From the NCBI RefSeq assembly GCF_030816615.1, contig NZ_JAUSYD010000001.1, forward strand, positions 1,860,001 through 1,924,000: a stretch of 64,000 nucleotides of DNA, read 5' to 3'. Source of the stretch: Streptomyces sp. B1I3 (GTDB lineage: Bacteria; Actinomycetota; Actinomycetes; Streptomycetales; Streptomycetaceae). The position numbers and the translations under genes are program-made. Positions within the stretch are counted from its first letter, which is position 1. Every line of letters starts with the position of its first letter. Shown here one piece after another: positions 47,341 through 58,089 of this stretch. The notes under the pieces were generated by a model. It was not told where the DNA came from. It saw nothing but the letters and a program-made list of their open reading frames with translations, and did not search any database.

Positions 47341-48720
47341 ATGAGCGACTTCCCGGTCTTCCCGCCCGGTTTCGTCTTCGGCGCGGCCACGGCCTCGTAC
47401 CAGATCGAGGGTGCCGTGGAGGAGGACGGCCGCGGCCCGTCCATCTGGGACACCTACAGCCACACGCCAGGCAAGACGGACGGCGGGGACACCGGCGACG
47501 TCGCGTGCGACCACTACCACCGCTACCCGGAGGACGTCGCCCTGCTGCGCGACCTGGGTGTGGAGTCGTACCGCTTCTCCATCGCCTGGTCCCGCATCCA
47601 GCCCACGGGCAGCGGGGCGGTCAACCCCAAGGGGCTCGACTTCTACTCCCGGCTCGTCGACTCGCTCCTGGAGGCGGGCATCGAGCCGGCCGCCACCCTC
47701 TACCACTGGGACCTGCCGCAGGCCCTGGAGGACAAGGGCGGCTGGCGGGTACGCGAGACCGCCGAGCGCTTCGGCGAGTTCACCGCCGTCGTGGCCGAGC
47801 ACCTGGGCGACCGGGTGCCGCGCTGGATCACCCTCAACGAGCCGTGGTGCAGCGCCTTCCTCGGCTACTCGGTGGGCCGGCACGCGCCGGGCACCAAGGA
47901 GGGGCGCGGGGCGCTGGCCGCCGCGCACCACCTGCTGGTCGGCCACGGCCACGCGATGACCGCGCTGCGTGCTGCCGGGGTCCGGGAGGCGGGCATCACC
48001 CTCAACCTGGACCGCAATGTCCCGGCCACGGAATCGGACGCCGACCTCGCCGCCGTCGTACGGGCCGACACCCAGCACAACCTGGTCTGGACGGAGCCGA
48101 TCCTCGCCGGCCGCTACCCGGCCACCGAGGAGGAGACCTGGGGTGAGCTGATCACCGGTCAGGACTTCCGCCGTGAGGGCGACCTGGAGCTGATCTCCCA
48201 GCCGCTGGACTTCCTGGGCATCAACTACTACCGGCCGATCGTGGTCGCCGCCGCCCCGCACCGCGAGGCGGACCCGGCGCTGCGCGTCGCCACGGACAAC
48301 CGGTACACGGAGGGCGAGTACCCGGACGTCCGCAAGACGGCCATGGGCTGGCCGGTCGTCCCGGAGTCCTTCACCGACCTGCTGACCGTGCTCAAGCAGA
48401 CGTACGGTGACGCCCTGCCTCCGGTGCACATCACGGAGAACGGCTCCGCGGAGTTCGACAGCGTCGAGGCGGACGGGTCCGTACGGGACACCGACCGGGT
48501 CACGTACCTGCGCGACCACCTGACGGCGCTGCGGGCCGCCATGGACGCGGGTGTCGACGTCCGCGGCTACTACGTGTGGTCGCTGCTGGACAACTTCGAG
48601 TGGGCGCTGGGTTACGCGAAGCGGTTCGGGATCATCCGCGTCGACTACGACACGCTGGAGCGCACCCCGAAGGACAGCTACCGCTGGTACCAGCAGCTGA
48701 TCGCGGCGCACCGGGCCTGA
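47341..48720 (+). CDS. GH1 beta-glucosidase, BglC-like
   Basis: 459-residue cytoplasmic GH1 enzyme. N terminus FVFGAATASYQIEGA, acid/base Glu167 in TLNEP, nucleophile Glu366 in ITENG, and YVWSLLDNFEWALGY near the end, all intact. It hydrolyses beta-glucosides such as cellobiose after import. The arrangement binding protein-permease-permease-GH1 with a CebR box copies cebEFG-bglC, but the usual LacI repressor gene is absent. ATG at 47341. A strong bidirectional terminator follows. Confidence 0.92.
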   Translation: MSDFPVFPPGFVFGAATASYQIEGAVEEDGRGPSIWDTYSHTPGKTDGGDTGDVACDHYHRYPEDVALLRDLGVESYRFSIAWSRIQPTGSGAVNPKGLDFYSRLVDSLLEAGIEPAATLYHWDLPQALEDKGGWRVRETAERFGEFTAVVAEHLGDRVPRWITLNEPWCSAFLGYSVGRHAPGTKEGRGALAAAHHLLVGHGHAMTALRAAGVREAGITLNLDRNVPATESDADLAAVVRADTQHNLVWTEPILAGRYPATEEETWGELITGQDFRREGDLELISQPLDFLGINYYRPIVVAAAPHREADPALRVATDNRYTEGEYPDVRKTAMGWPVVPESFTDLLTVLKQTYGDALPPVHITENGSAEFDSVEADGSVRDTDRVTYLRDHLTALRAAMDAGVDVRGYYVWSLLDNFEWALGYAKRFGIIRVDYDTLERTPKDSYRWYQQLIAAHRA

Positions 48721-48732
48721 TCGTTGTCTCAC

Positions 48733-48774
48733 ACCGGGGGCGTATGCGGGCGGGACGACGCGTACGCCCCCGGT
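48733..48774. terminator. Bidirectional terminator after the GH1 gene
   Basis: Sixteen-pair stem with one G-T pair (arms starting ACCGGGGGCGTA), 10-base loop, 12 bases after the stop. Confidence 0.85.
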
Positions 48775-48776
48775 TG

Positions 48777-48812
48777 TGTGCGTGAGCGTGTGCGTGAGCG
48801 TGTGCGTGAGCG
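48777..48812. repeat. Three tandem copies of TGTGCGTGAGCG
   Basis: Exact 12-base unit repeated three times without spacers, directly after the terminator. Confidence 0.9.
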
Positions 48813-49013
48813 CAGGCCCCGGTCCACCGCGTTCCGGCCGAAACGCAGCACCCGCTCGACGCGCCCTCCGCCCGGAGGTCTCTGCCCGCCCCGTCCGGGC
48901 GGGCAGACACCAGCGGTTCCTTGCCCGCCGCCGCCCGGGCGGACTCGCTCGCGGCCCGGGCGCGGACGGTACGGGGCACGGCGGGGGCGCAGGGCGCGTC
49001 CCGGCACACGCAC

Positions 49014-49107
49014 CGCGCCCGCACACCGTCAGTCCCGGCCCACACCGCGCCCGCACACCGTCAGTCCCGGCCCACACCGCGCCCGCACACCGTCAGTCCC
49101 GGCCCAC
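49014..49107. repeat. Tandem 32-bp repeat, about three copies, overlapping a stop codon
   Basis: Units start at 49014, 49046 and 49078, each beginning CGCGCCCGCACACCGTCAGT; the third lacks the last 2 bases. The third copy carries the stop codon (49093-49095) and last codons of the minus-strand hydrolase, so each copy repeats that gene end. Confidence 0.9.
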
Positions 49108-50487
49108 GTCCGAGGACACGGCCTCCCGCAGGTTCACGAGCGCGTCGGACGGCAGGAGATGGCCCTCCCGTACCGCACGGGCGTCGGCCGCCGCGACCCC
49201 GGCCGCGTAGCCGGCGTGCGTGGGATACAGCCGGTCCAGCTGTTCCGCGGTGAACGGCACGTGGGTCCCGAACAGCACGCAGAACGTCTCACCGGTGTTG
49301 TCCCCGGTGTTCAGGGCGGTGGGTACCTCGACCTGCGAGAGCCTGACGCCGCCCCGGGCCAGTCCTGAGGCGTCCCGGGCCTTGGTGCCGTCGGAGGCGA
49401 ACTCCAGGGGAGGTGCGGCCGGCGGGAGCACGCCGTGTTCGACCCAGCGCCCCAGGTGCGCATAGGCGGCTGCGAGCACGTGGTGCAGCGGCACCTCGCT
49501 GAACGGCGGCCGCGCGCAGGAGAACGTGGGCGCCGCGCCGAGGTCACGGGCGAGCAGAGGCTCGCGGTAGGCCTGTCCGAACCTGCCGGAGTGCGCCGCC
49601 CCGGCCACCTCCCAGCGCCGGTAACCGTTGTCGTCGGCCCGCCGGACGGGTGTGCGTACGTCGGTCTCCGACAACACGTGGAACACCGGTTCACCGCCCG
49701 TACGGCTGGGCGCGGAACCGACGACGAAGCCGTAGCCGTCGAACACCGGACCGGTCTGCGGCAGCACCCGGTCGTAGTAGACCGTCATCCGGCCCGCCGA
49801 CTGTGACGCCCCGATGCCCAGGAGCGTCCGTGCCCGGAGCGGGCCGAGTACCTTGCCCGTTCCCGCGCGCAACGCCGCGGCGGCCTGGGCGTACAGGTCG
49901 TACGACATCTCGTCGGCCGTGAAACGTCCCCGTCCCGTCACGTCGAGGCGCCCGTAACGGGCAGGGCTCCAGTCGCGCAGCTGGTCGACGCCGACGCGCT
50001 GGGCCGACACCCCCACCCAGGCGTACCCGGCGCGCGTGATCTGGTCGGGGGCCCACAGGGCGTCCAGGTCGTAGCCGCCGCTGACGTTCTGCCACTCCGT
50101 CAGTACTGTGCCGTTGAACCGCGCCGGGCTGCTCGGCCGCCGCACGACGATGCGGGTCGTGTACGGCACGTCGTCCGCGAGCCGTTCCCCGGTGGGGCCG
50201 TAGGCGTCGGCCCGTCCCGACAGGTAGAACTCCTCCTCGACGTACCCGGCCCCGGCGAGATCGGGCGCGGAGAGCCAGGGGTAGGTGCCGGCCGTGTCGT
50301 TCGCCTTCGGGTCCCCAGGCAGGGAGCCGGGGACCGGGCCGCTCACGGCCGGTTCCGCCGTCCTGTCCCGGGGGGCCGCCGAGTGTGCCGTCGCCGCGGG
50401 GAGCGCGGTCGCAGTCGCACCCGTGCCCAGAACGACGGCGGCCAGGGAGACCGACACCAGCCGTAAGGTCGTGCGCCACGTGGTCAA
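49093..50487 (-). CDS. Secreted alpha/beta hydrolase-domain protein
   Basis: 464 residues. N-terminal signal peptide (LRLVSVSLAAVVLGTGATATALPAATA). The body matches the Abhydrolase_10-type (alpha/beta hydrolase domain) secreted proteins: GASQSAGRM carries the nucleophile Ser, and WQNVSGGYDLDAL and AQRVGVDQLRDWSP are in the first half. Substrate unknown; esterase or lipase activity is likely. I take TTG at 50487, which has AGGAGAGGGG ahead; a GTG at 50535 is in frame but has no Shine-Dalgarno and would precede the signal peptide. It is downstream of the ROK gene, separated by a hairpin. Confidence 0.78.
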   Translation of the reverse strand: MTTWRTTLRLVSVSLAAVVLGTGATATALPAATAHSAAPRDRTAEPAVSGPVPGSLPGDPKANDTAGTYPWLSAPDLAGAGYVEEEFYLSGRADAYGPTGERLADDVPYTTRIVVRRPSSPARFNGTVLTEWQNVSGGYDLDALWAPDQITRAGYAWVGVSAQRVGVDQLRDWSPARYGRLDVTGRGRFTADEMSYDLYAQAAAALRAGTGKVLGPLRARTLLGIGASQSAGRMTVYYDRVLPQTGPVFDGYGFVVGSAPSRTGGEPVFHVLSETDVRTPVRRADDNGYRRWEVAGAAHSGRFGQAYREPLLARDLGAAPTFSCARPPFSEVPLHHVLAAAYAHLGRWVEHGVLPPAAPPLEFASDGTKARDASGLARGGVRLSQVEVPTALNTGDNTGETFCVLFGTHVPFTAEQLDRLYPTHAGYAAGVAAADARAVREGHLLPSDALVNLREAVSSDVGRD

Positions 50488-50588
50488 GAGCGTGCCCCTC
50501 TCCTGTCGGCGGGCCGTCCGCCCGCCCTCACGCACGACGGTGCCGGTAAGGCGCGTCGGCGCGCACCGGCGAAACCACCGGCCACGTG

Positions 50589-50618
50589 GACCGGCGCGGT
50601 CGACCGGGCGCGCCGGTC
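50589..50618 (-). terminator. Hairpin after the ROK gene
   Basis: Ten-base perfect stem GACCGGCGCG/CGCGCCGGTC, 10-base loop, 29 bases beyond the ROK stop. Confidence 0.65.
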
Positions 50619-50646
50619 ACGGTGCGCAGGCCGCGGGACCGCACGC

Positions 50647-51876
50647 TCACCGCGGCGCGTACGCCCCCGGGTCGGCCAGTACCTCGTGCACCACTCTGGC
50701 CGCGGCGCCCCGCGCCGCGTCACCGGAGAGGGACGAGGCGCGCAGCCTGCTGCCGTTCTCGTGCCAGCGGCCCGAGACCACCCGTGCGGTGAGCTGGGCG
50801 TCCGCCGGACCCTCCAGCCACGGCATGAGGGTGCGGTAGATGCCGCCCAGGACGACGGCCTCGGGGTCGAACAGGTTCACCGCGCCGGCCAGCACCACCC
50901 CCAGCCGGTCCCCCGCCTCCCGCAGCGCCTCGAGGGCCCGCGCCTCACCGCGCGCGGCCCGCTGCTCGAGCTCGCCGATCCCCCGGACCCCGGCCCCCGG
51001 GTCGATTCCGGCGGCCTCGAGCAGCGCCGCCCGGCCCGCGTACTGCTCCAGGCAGCCGTGCGCCCCGCACCGGCAGAGCGGCCCCTGCGGGTCCACGACG
51101 ACGTGCCCGATCTCGCCCGCGAACCCGTGGGCGCCGCGCAGCATCTCACCGTTCACCACGAGCGCGCCGCCCACGCCGATCTCACCGGTGACGTAGAGGA
51201 AGGTGCGGACGCCACCCGGATCGCCGAACCACAGCTCGGCCAGAGCCGCCAGGTTGGCCTCGTTGTCGGAGCCGACGGCCAGCGCGCGCCCGGCGGGGCG
51301 CAGGGTGCTGAGGGCCTGCCCGAAGATGCCCTCGGCGGCGACCCGGCTCCAGCCGAGGTTCGGTGCCTGCCGGACGACGCCGCCGGATACGAGGCCGGGC
51401 AGGGCCAGCTCGACACCGACGACGCGCAGTCGCTGCTCCCGGGTGGAGGCGATGACCCGGTTGGTCAGCCGGGCCGCGTGGGCCAGGACCTCGGCGGGCG
51501 GGACGCCCCTGTGGTCGGTGTGTTCGGTGACCCGGACCCGGTCGGTGCCGGTGAGGTCGACGGCGCAGACCGACACGTAGTCGATGTTGATCTCCACACC
51601 GAGCCCTGCCGGTCCGGTGCGGGAGAGCGTGAGGACGGTGCCGGGGCGTCCGGCCGAGCCGCTGGAGGTCTTGCCCGACTCGCTGAGGCAGCCGAGTGCG
51701 AGAAGTTCCTCGACGAGCGAGGAGACGGCGGCCCTGGTCAGCCCCACGAGGCCCGCCACCCGGGCCCTGGTGACCTCGCCCTCCTCACGGACGGTCCGCA
51801 GGACCAGGCTCAGGTTGTGGCGCCGCACGGACTCGTGTCCGGCCTTGGCCGCCGGCGAGGTCAGGTTGCTCTTCAT
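50647..51876 (-). CDS. ROK-family transcriptional regulator (XylR-like)
   Basis: 409 residues: winged helix at about 20-80 (RRHNLSLVLRTVREEGEVTRARVAGLVGLTRAAVSSLVEELL) and a ROK domain with zinc motif CRCGAHGCLEQY and GVGGALVVNGEMLRG. This layout suits a sugar-responsive repressor. Lying after the xylA/GH31/GH1 block, it may control those genes through the TTTGTTT half-sites upstream of xylA. ATG at 51876; the aconitase terminator ends 25 bases upstream, so it must use its own promoter or read-through. Confidence 0.85.
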   Translation of the reverse strand: MKSNLTSPAAKAGHESVRRHNLSLVLRTVREEGEVTRARVAGLVGLTRAAVSSLVEELLALGCLSESGKTSSGSAGRPGTVLTLSRTGPAGLGVEINIDYVSVCAVDLTGTDRVRVTEHTDHRGVPPAEVLAHAARLTNRVIASTREQRLRVVGVELALPGLVSGGVVRQAPNLGWSRVAAEGIFGQALSTLRPAGRALAVGSDNEANLAALAELWFGDPGGVRTFLYVTGEIGVGGALVVNGEMLRGAHGFAGEIGHVVVDPQGPLCRCGAHGCLEQYAGRAALLEAAGIDPGAGVRGIGELEQRAARGEARALEALREAGDRLGVVLAGAVNLFDPEAVVLGGIYRTLMPWLEGPADAQLTARVVSGRWHENGSRLRASSLSGDAARGAAARVVHEVLADPGAYAPR

Positions 51877-51900
51877 CAGGCCTTCGAAGCTAGTACAGCG

Positions 51901-51936
51901 AAGGGCCGCACCCCGGTTCCCCGGGGTGCGGCCCTT
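51901..51936 (-). terminator. Terminator after acnA
   Basis: Sixteen-base perfect stem AAGGGCCGCACCCCGG/CCGGGGTGCGGCCCTT with a TTCC tetraloop, 20 bases past the acnA stop. Confidence 0.85.
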
Positions 51937-51956
51937 CCTCTGCTGCCGGAGATCGT

Positions 51957-54867
<2,911 letters not shown>

Positions 54868-54908
54868 GTAACCCTTACCGTGCGGCGGCTGCGGCGCGCC
54901 TCGGCAGA

Positions 54909-54926
54909 TATCTCGATGTCGAGATA
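54909..54926. promoter_or_regulatory. Operator-like palindrome upstream of acnA
   Basis: TATCTCGATGTCGAGATA is a perfect 8-bp inverted repeat with a 2-base spacer. Its inner 16 bases (54910-54925) have the form ATCTC-N6-GAGAT, identical in arms and spacing to the site at the murA-fusion promoter. It lies 155 bases before the acnA start. Confidence 0.6.
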
Positions 54927-55209
54927 ACTCTAGTACATCGCCGCCGCGCGGTCATGCCAGGGCGCCCGCGAGCACCGCGCCTGTCCGCGGCTCACCGGAA
55001 TCCGGACGGGCGGCCTCGGGCCGCGGCAGCGAGGGCCCCACCCGGTGAACGGCGTCCGCCGGGCGGGGCCACGCCGGTCCGGCGCCCGGCGGCCCTCAGG
55101 CATGAGGGGGCGACTTCGGGATATCCGTACCCGTGTGCGCACCGCTGTCCGCGCTCCCACCCGAGCTCGGTCCGCACCCTGTCCGCACTTTCCGACGGAG
55201 GAGGCAACG

Positions 55210-55410
55210 ATGCCGCTCACCTTCCGCAAGAGCTTCCGGATCCTTCCGGGCGTCCGGCTGAACATCAACCGCCACTCATGGTCCGTCACCACGGGCGGCG
55301 AGCACGGGCCGAGGCACACGACGAGCAGCACCGGACGGCGCACCACGTCGATGGACCTGCCGGGCCCGTTCGGCTGGCGCAGGAGCACCCGGCGCCGCCG
55401 CAGCGGCTGA
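55210..55410 (+). CDS. Small DUF4236 protein
   Basis: 66 residues. MPLTFRKSFRILPGVRLNIN fits the DUF4236 start (R-KSF-..PGVRLNxS), followed by SWSVTTGGEHGPRHTTSSTG in place of the usual SxSxGxxGxxxxxG. The C terminus is unusually Arg-rich (GWRRSTRRRRSG). DUF4236 proteins are small, often found in mobile or phage-related contexts, with no established role. ATG at 55210 with GGAGG 5 bases ahead. It lies between acnA and the murA-like gene. Confidence 0.7.
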   Translation: MPLTFRKSFRILPGVRLNINRHSWSVTTGGEHGPRHTTSSTGRRTTSMDLPGPFGWRRSTRRRRSG

Positions 55411-55538
55411 GGGCCCACCCGTTCGGCCGCGTCCGGCGCGCCGGACGGTCCCGCGTCCTCCCACCCTTGGGATGCGGGCCTCCCGGGGCCACAGGTGCCC
55501 GACATCCACTCGAACACCACACCCCCGGCACGACCTTC

Positions 55539-55554
55539 ATCTCATATCTGAGAT
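55539..55554. promoter_or_regulatory. Operator-like palindrome at the HTH-MurA promoter
   Basis: ATCTCATATCTGAGAT, form ATCTC-N6-GAGAT, ends on the first base of a TAGCGT -10 hexamer (55554-55559) lying 7 bases before the ATG at 55567. A protein bound here would cover the promoter. Confidence 0.6.
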
Positions 55555-55559
55555 AGCGT
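55554..55559 (+). promoter_or_regulatory. Candidate -10 of a leaderless promoter for the HTH-MurA gene
   Basis: TAGCGT (TANNNT) is 7 bases upstream of the ATG, with no Shine-Dalgarno, as in leaderless mRNAs. Confidence 0.55.
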
Positions 55560-55566
55560 TCCACTC

Positions 55567-57096
55567 ATGGAAGACGACTACCTCGCACGTATCGGCAAGC
55601 TCATCCGCGACGCCCGCCAGCACCGGGGCTGGACGCAATCGCAGCTTGCCGAGGCGCTCGCCACCAGTCAGAGCGCCGTCAACCGCATCGAGCGCGGCAA
55701 TCAGAACATCAGCCTTGAGATGATCGCCCGCATCGGTGAAGCCCTCGACAGCGAGATCGTGTCACTCGGCTATGCCGGGCCCATGCACCTGCGTGTCGTC
55801 GGCGGGCGCCGGCTCTCCGGCTCCATCGACGTCAAGACGAGCAAGAACGCGTGCGTGGCCCTGCTCTGCGGCTCCCTGCTCAACAAGGGCCGCACCGTGC
55901 TGCGCCGGGTGGCACGCATCGAGGAGGTCTTCCGGCTGCTGGAGGTCCTCAACTCCATCGGTGTCCGCACCCGCTGGATCAACGACGGCGTCGATCTGGA
56001 GATTCTGCCGCCCGCCGAGCTCGACCTCGAGGCCATCGACGCGGACGCCGCGCGCCGCACCCGCTCCATCATCATGTTCCTCGGCCCGCTGCTGCACCGC
56101 GTGGACCGCTTCACCCTGCCGTACGCGGGCGGTTGCGACCTCGGTACCCGGACGATCGAGCCGCACATGATCGCGCTGCGCCGCTTCGGTCTGGAGATCG
56201 CGGCGACCGACGGGCTGTACCACGCGCAGGTGGACCGGGCGATCAAACCCGGCCGCCCGATCGTCCTGACCGAGCGCGGCGACACCGTGACCGAGAACGC
56301 CCTGCTGGCCGCCGCCCGGCACGACGGCACGACCGTCATCCGCAACGCGTCCTCCAACTACATGGTCCAGGACCTGTGCTTCTTCCTGGCGGCGCTCGGC
56401 GTACGCGTCGACGGGGTGGGTACGACGACCCTCACCGTGCACGGTGTGCCCGAGATCGACGTGGACGTCGACTACTCCCCCTCCGAGGACCCGGTCGAGG
56501 CGATGAGCCTGCTGGCCGCCGCAGTGGTGACGGAGTCGGAGCTGACGATCCGCCGGGTCCCCATCGAGTTCCTGGAGATCGAGCTCGCGGTCCTGGAGGA
56601 GATGGGCGTCGACTGCGACCGCACGGCGGAGTACGCCGCCGACAACGGCCGTACCCGGCTGGTGGACCTGACCGTGCGCCCCTCCAAGCTGGAGGCGCCC
56701 ATCGACAAGATCCACCCCATGCCCTTCCCCGGGCTGAACATCGACAACGTGCCGTTCTTCGCTGCCATCGCCGCCTCCGCACACGGCCAGACCCTCATCC
56801 ACGACTGGGTCTACGACAACCGTGCCATCTACCTCACCGACCTCAACCGCCTCGGCGGCAGGCTCCAGCTCCTGGACCCGCACCGGGTCCTGGTCGAGGG
56901 GCCGACCCGCTGGCGCGCCGCCGAGATGATGTGCCCGCCCGCGCTCCGGCCGGCGGTGGTGGTACTGCTGGCGATGATGGCGGCCGAGGGGACATCCGTC
57001 CTGCGCAACGTGTACGTGATCAACCGCGGTTACGAGGAACTGGCCGAGCGGTTGAACTCGGTGGGTGCGCAGATCGAGATCTTCCGGGACATCTGA
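55567..57096 (+). CDS. murA2: XRE-type HTH fused to UDP-N-acetylglucosamine 1-carboxyvinyltransferase (MurA-like)
   Basis: 509 residues. Residues 5-62 are an XRE helix-turn-helix (IGKLIRDARQHRGWTQSQLAEALATSQSAVNRIERG). From about 72 an EPSP-synthase/MurA fold follows: Lys93 in KTSKNACVAL (MurA Lys22), the phosphoenolpyruvate-binding Cys190 in AGGCDLGTRTIEPH (E. coli Cys115), and IHPMPFPGLNIDN with the catalytic Asp. The key residues are kept, so it may make enolpyruvyl-UDP-GlcNAc, the first peptidoglycan step. Streptomyces usually have a second, plain murA. The ATG at 55567 is likely leaderless. The DNA-binding domain and the promoter palindrome suggest autoregulation, perhaps sensing UDP-GlcNAc. 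Confidence 0.9.
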   Translation: MEDDYLARIGKLIRDARQHRGWTQSQLAEALATSQSAVNRIERGNQNISLEMIARIGEALDSEIVSLGYAGPMHLRVVGGRRLSGSIDVKTSKNACVALLCGSLLNKGRTVLRRVARIEEVFRLLEVLNSIGVRTRWINDGVDLEILPPAELDLEAIDADAARRTRSIIMFLGPLLHRVDRFTLPYAGGCDLGTRTIEPHMIALRRFGLEIAATDGLYHAQVDRAIKPGRPIVLTERGDTVTENALLAAARHDGTTVIRNASSNYMVQDLCFFLAALGVRVDGVGTTTLTVHGVPEIDVDVDYSPSEDPVEAMSLLAAAVVTESELTIRRVPIEFLEIELAVLEEMGVDCDRTAEYAADNGRTRLVDLTVRPSKLEAPIDKIHPMPFPGLNIDNVPFFAAIAASAHGQTLIHDWVYDNRAIYLTDLNRLGGRLQLLDPHRVLVEGPTRWRAAEMMCPPALRPAVVVLLAMMAAEGTSVLRNVYVINRGYEELAERLNSVGAQIEIFRDI

Positions 57097-57101
57097 GGGG
57101 T

Positions 57102-57142
57102 AGGGTGTCGTGCCCTTAGGCGGCACGGGGCGCGACACCCCT
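57102..57142 (+). terminator. Terminator after the HTH-MurA gene
   Basis: Thirteen-pair stem with one G-T (GGGTGTCGTGCCC/GGGCGCGACACCC), 12-base loop, then CTAAAT. Confidence 0.75.
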
Positions 57143-57145
57143 AAA

Positions 57146-58089
57146 TACCTGATGACCTGCGGTTATACCCTTTCTCGACCTTCCATTGATTACCGCTACT
57201 TTTCATCACCTTGTGCAACGCGTGTGCAAGATGACCTTGGATGGGTAACGATGCGTCAGGCCCGCCTGATCGCCCGTCACCCTTTACGGAGAGTGCTCAC
57301 CAGAGGGGCCTCGCCATGCCCGCAACGACGCCGCCACTGGCGTTCCTTAAATTCGGAGTTCAGCCCTCGCCGCGCCCGCATCCAGCGCACCGCACGGCTA
57401 CGGCCAGTCCCGGCCCGGACCTCCACGAGTACCGGCGCTCCTTCGATCATCCAGCTGACCCGCACGTCCGGGTCGGTGGTTTGCTGACCGAGGCGCTCGC
57501 CGAGAGCATCCGCGATAGCGTCCTGCCCTGCAACACGTCGAGGTGTGCAGTGAGGTATGTGCTGCCTCGCCGAGCCCCACTAGCAAGTGGTGACGAGGAA
57601 CTGATAGCGGCACAGGGATGGGCGTGACAGGCTCCTTCATGGGGAACATTCACTCAGCCACCTCGGAACCCCGGGTGATATGCCCCGGCCCCCGGCGGGC
57701 TCGCGGTGAACGCCAGCGAGTGCTGATGAAAAGCCCGGAAAAGTCCCTGGGACGTCTGTTCCGAGGGCGCCCTGCGTGCGATTCACGTACCAACTGGTCG
57801 GACGGATGGGAACTCTTGCGTAGGACACCTGCCCGGCACCTGTCAGCAGCCGAGAAGAGGACACGCGCCTCGTCATCAACTGCGTCAGTCTCCGCTGCGT
57901 ACCGGACAGAACGACCAATTAGAGCCACCTTCCGCATCAGTGGCTGGCACCAGACGAACTCTTTCCCACTGCTGCGCGTCGCGGGTCGATACGCCCCCTT
58001 CACGTGGCCGGATCGGCTGCCCCAGGCAGTTCATGCAGACGCCTCCCCGTCCGACTCAAGAAGTCGATCTCGCCTACCGGTGAGCTCTT
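57146..58089. other. Gene-poor, apparently decayed stretch at the island border
   Basis: About 940 bases. No frame gives a convincing intact protein; minus-strand pieces such as SWMIEGAPVLVEVRAGTG (about 57400-57465) look protein-like but break by frameshift upstream. TGTGCAA occurs twice near 57211-57230. No tRNA or clear attachment site is seen. It marks the change from core genes to the accessory operon. Confidence 0.5.

Larger units (their letters stand above)
48721..49092. other. Gene-free gap with terminator and two tandem repeats
   Basis: 372 bases between convergent genes. It holds the terminator (48733-48774), a 3 x 12-bp repeat (48777-48812) and most of a 3 x 32-bp repeat (49014-49107). 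No gene is supported. Confidence 0.7.

Noticed and set aside
49014..49107. Possible CRISPR array
   Set aside because: Units are contiguous with no spacers and there are no cas genes; it is a simple tandem repeat.
57205..57235. Repeated TGTGCAA as an attachment-site core
   Set aside because: Only 7 bases, no tRNA gene, no integrase and no second copy found at the other side of the island within the window.
57277..57627. Possible small genes on either strand (for example one encoding SWMIEGAPVLVEVRAGTG)
   Set aside because: The minus-strand reading breaks by frameshift and the plus-strand ones lack protein character; I treat the stretch as decayed.
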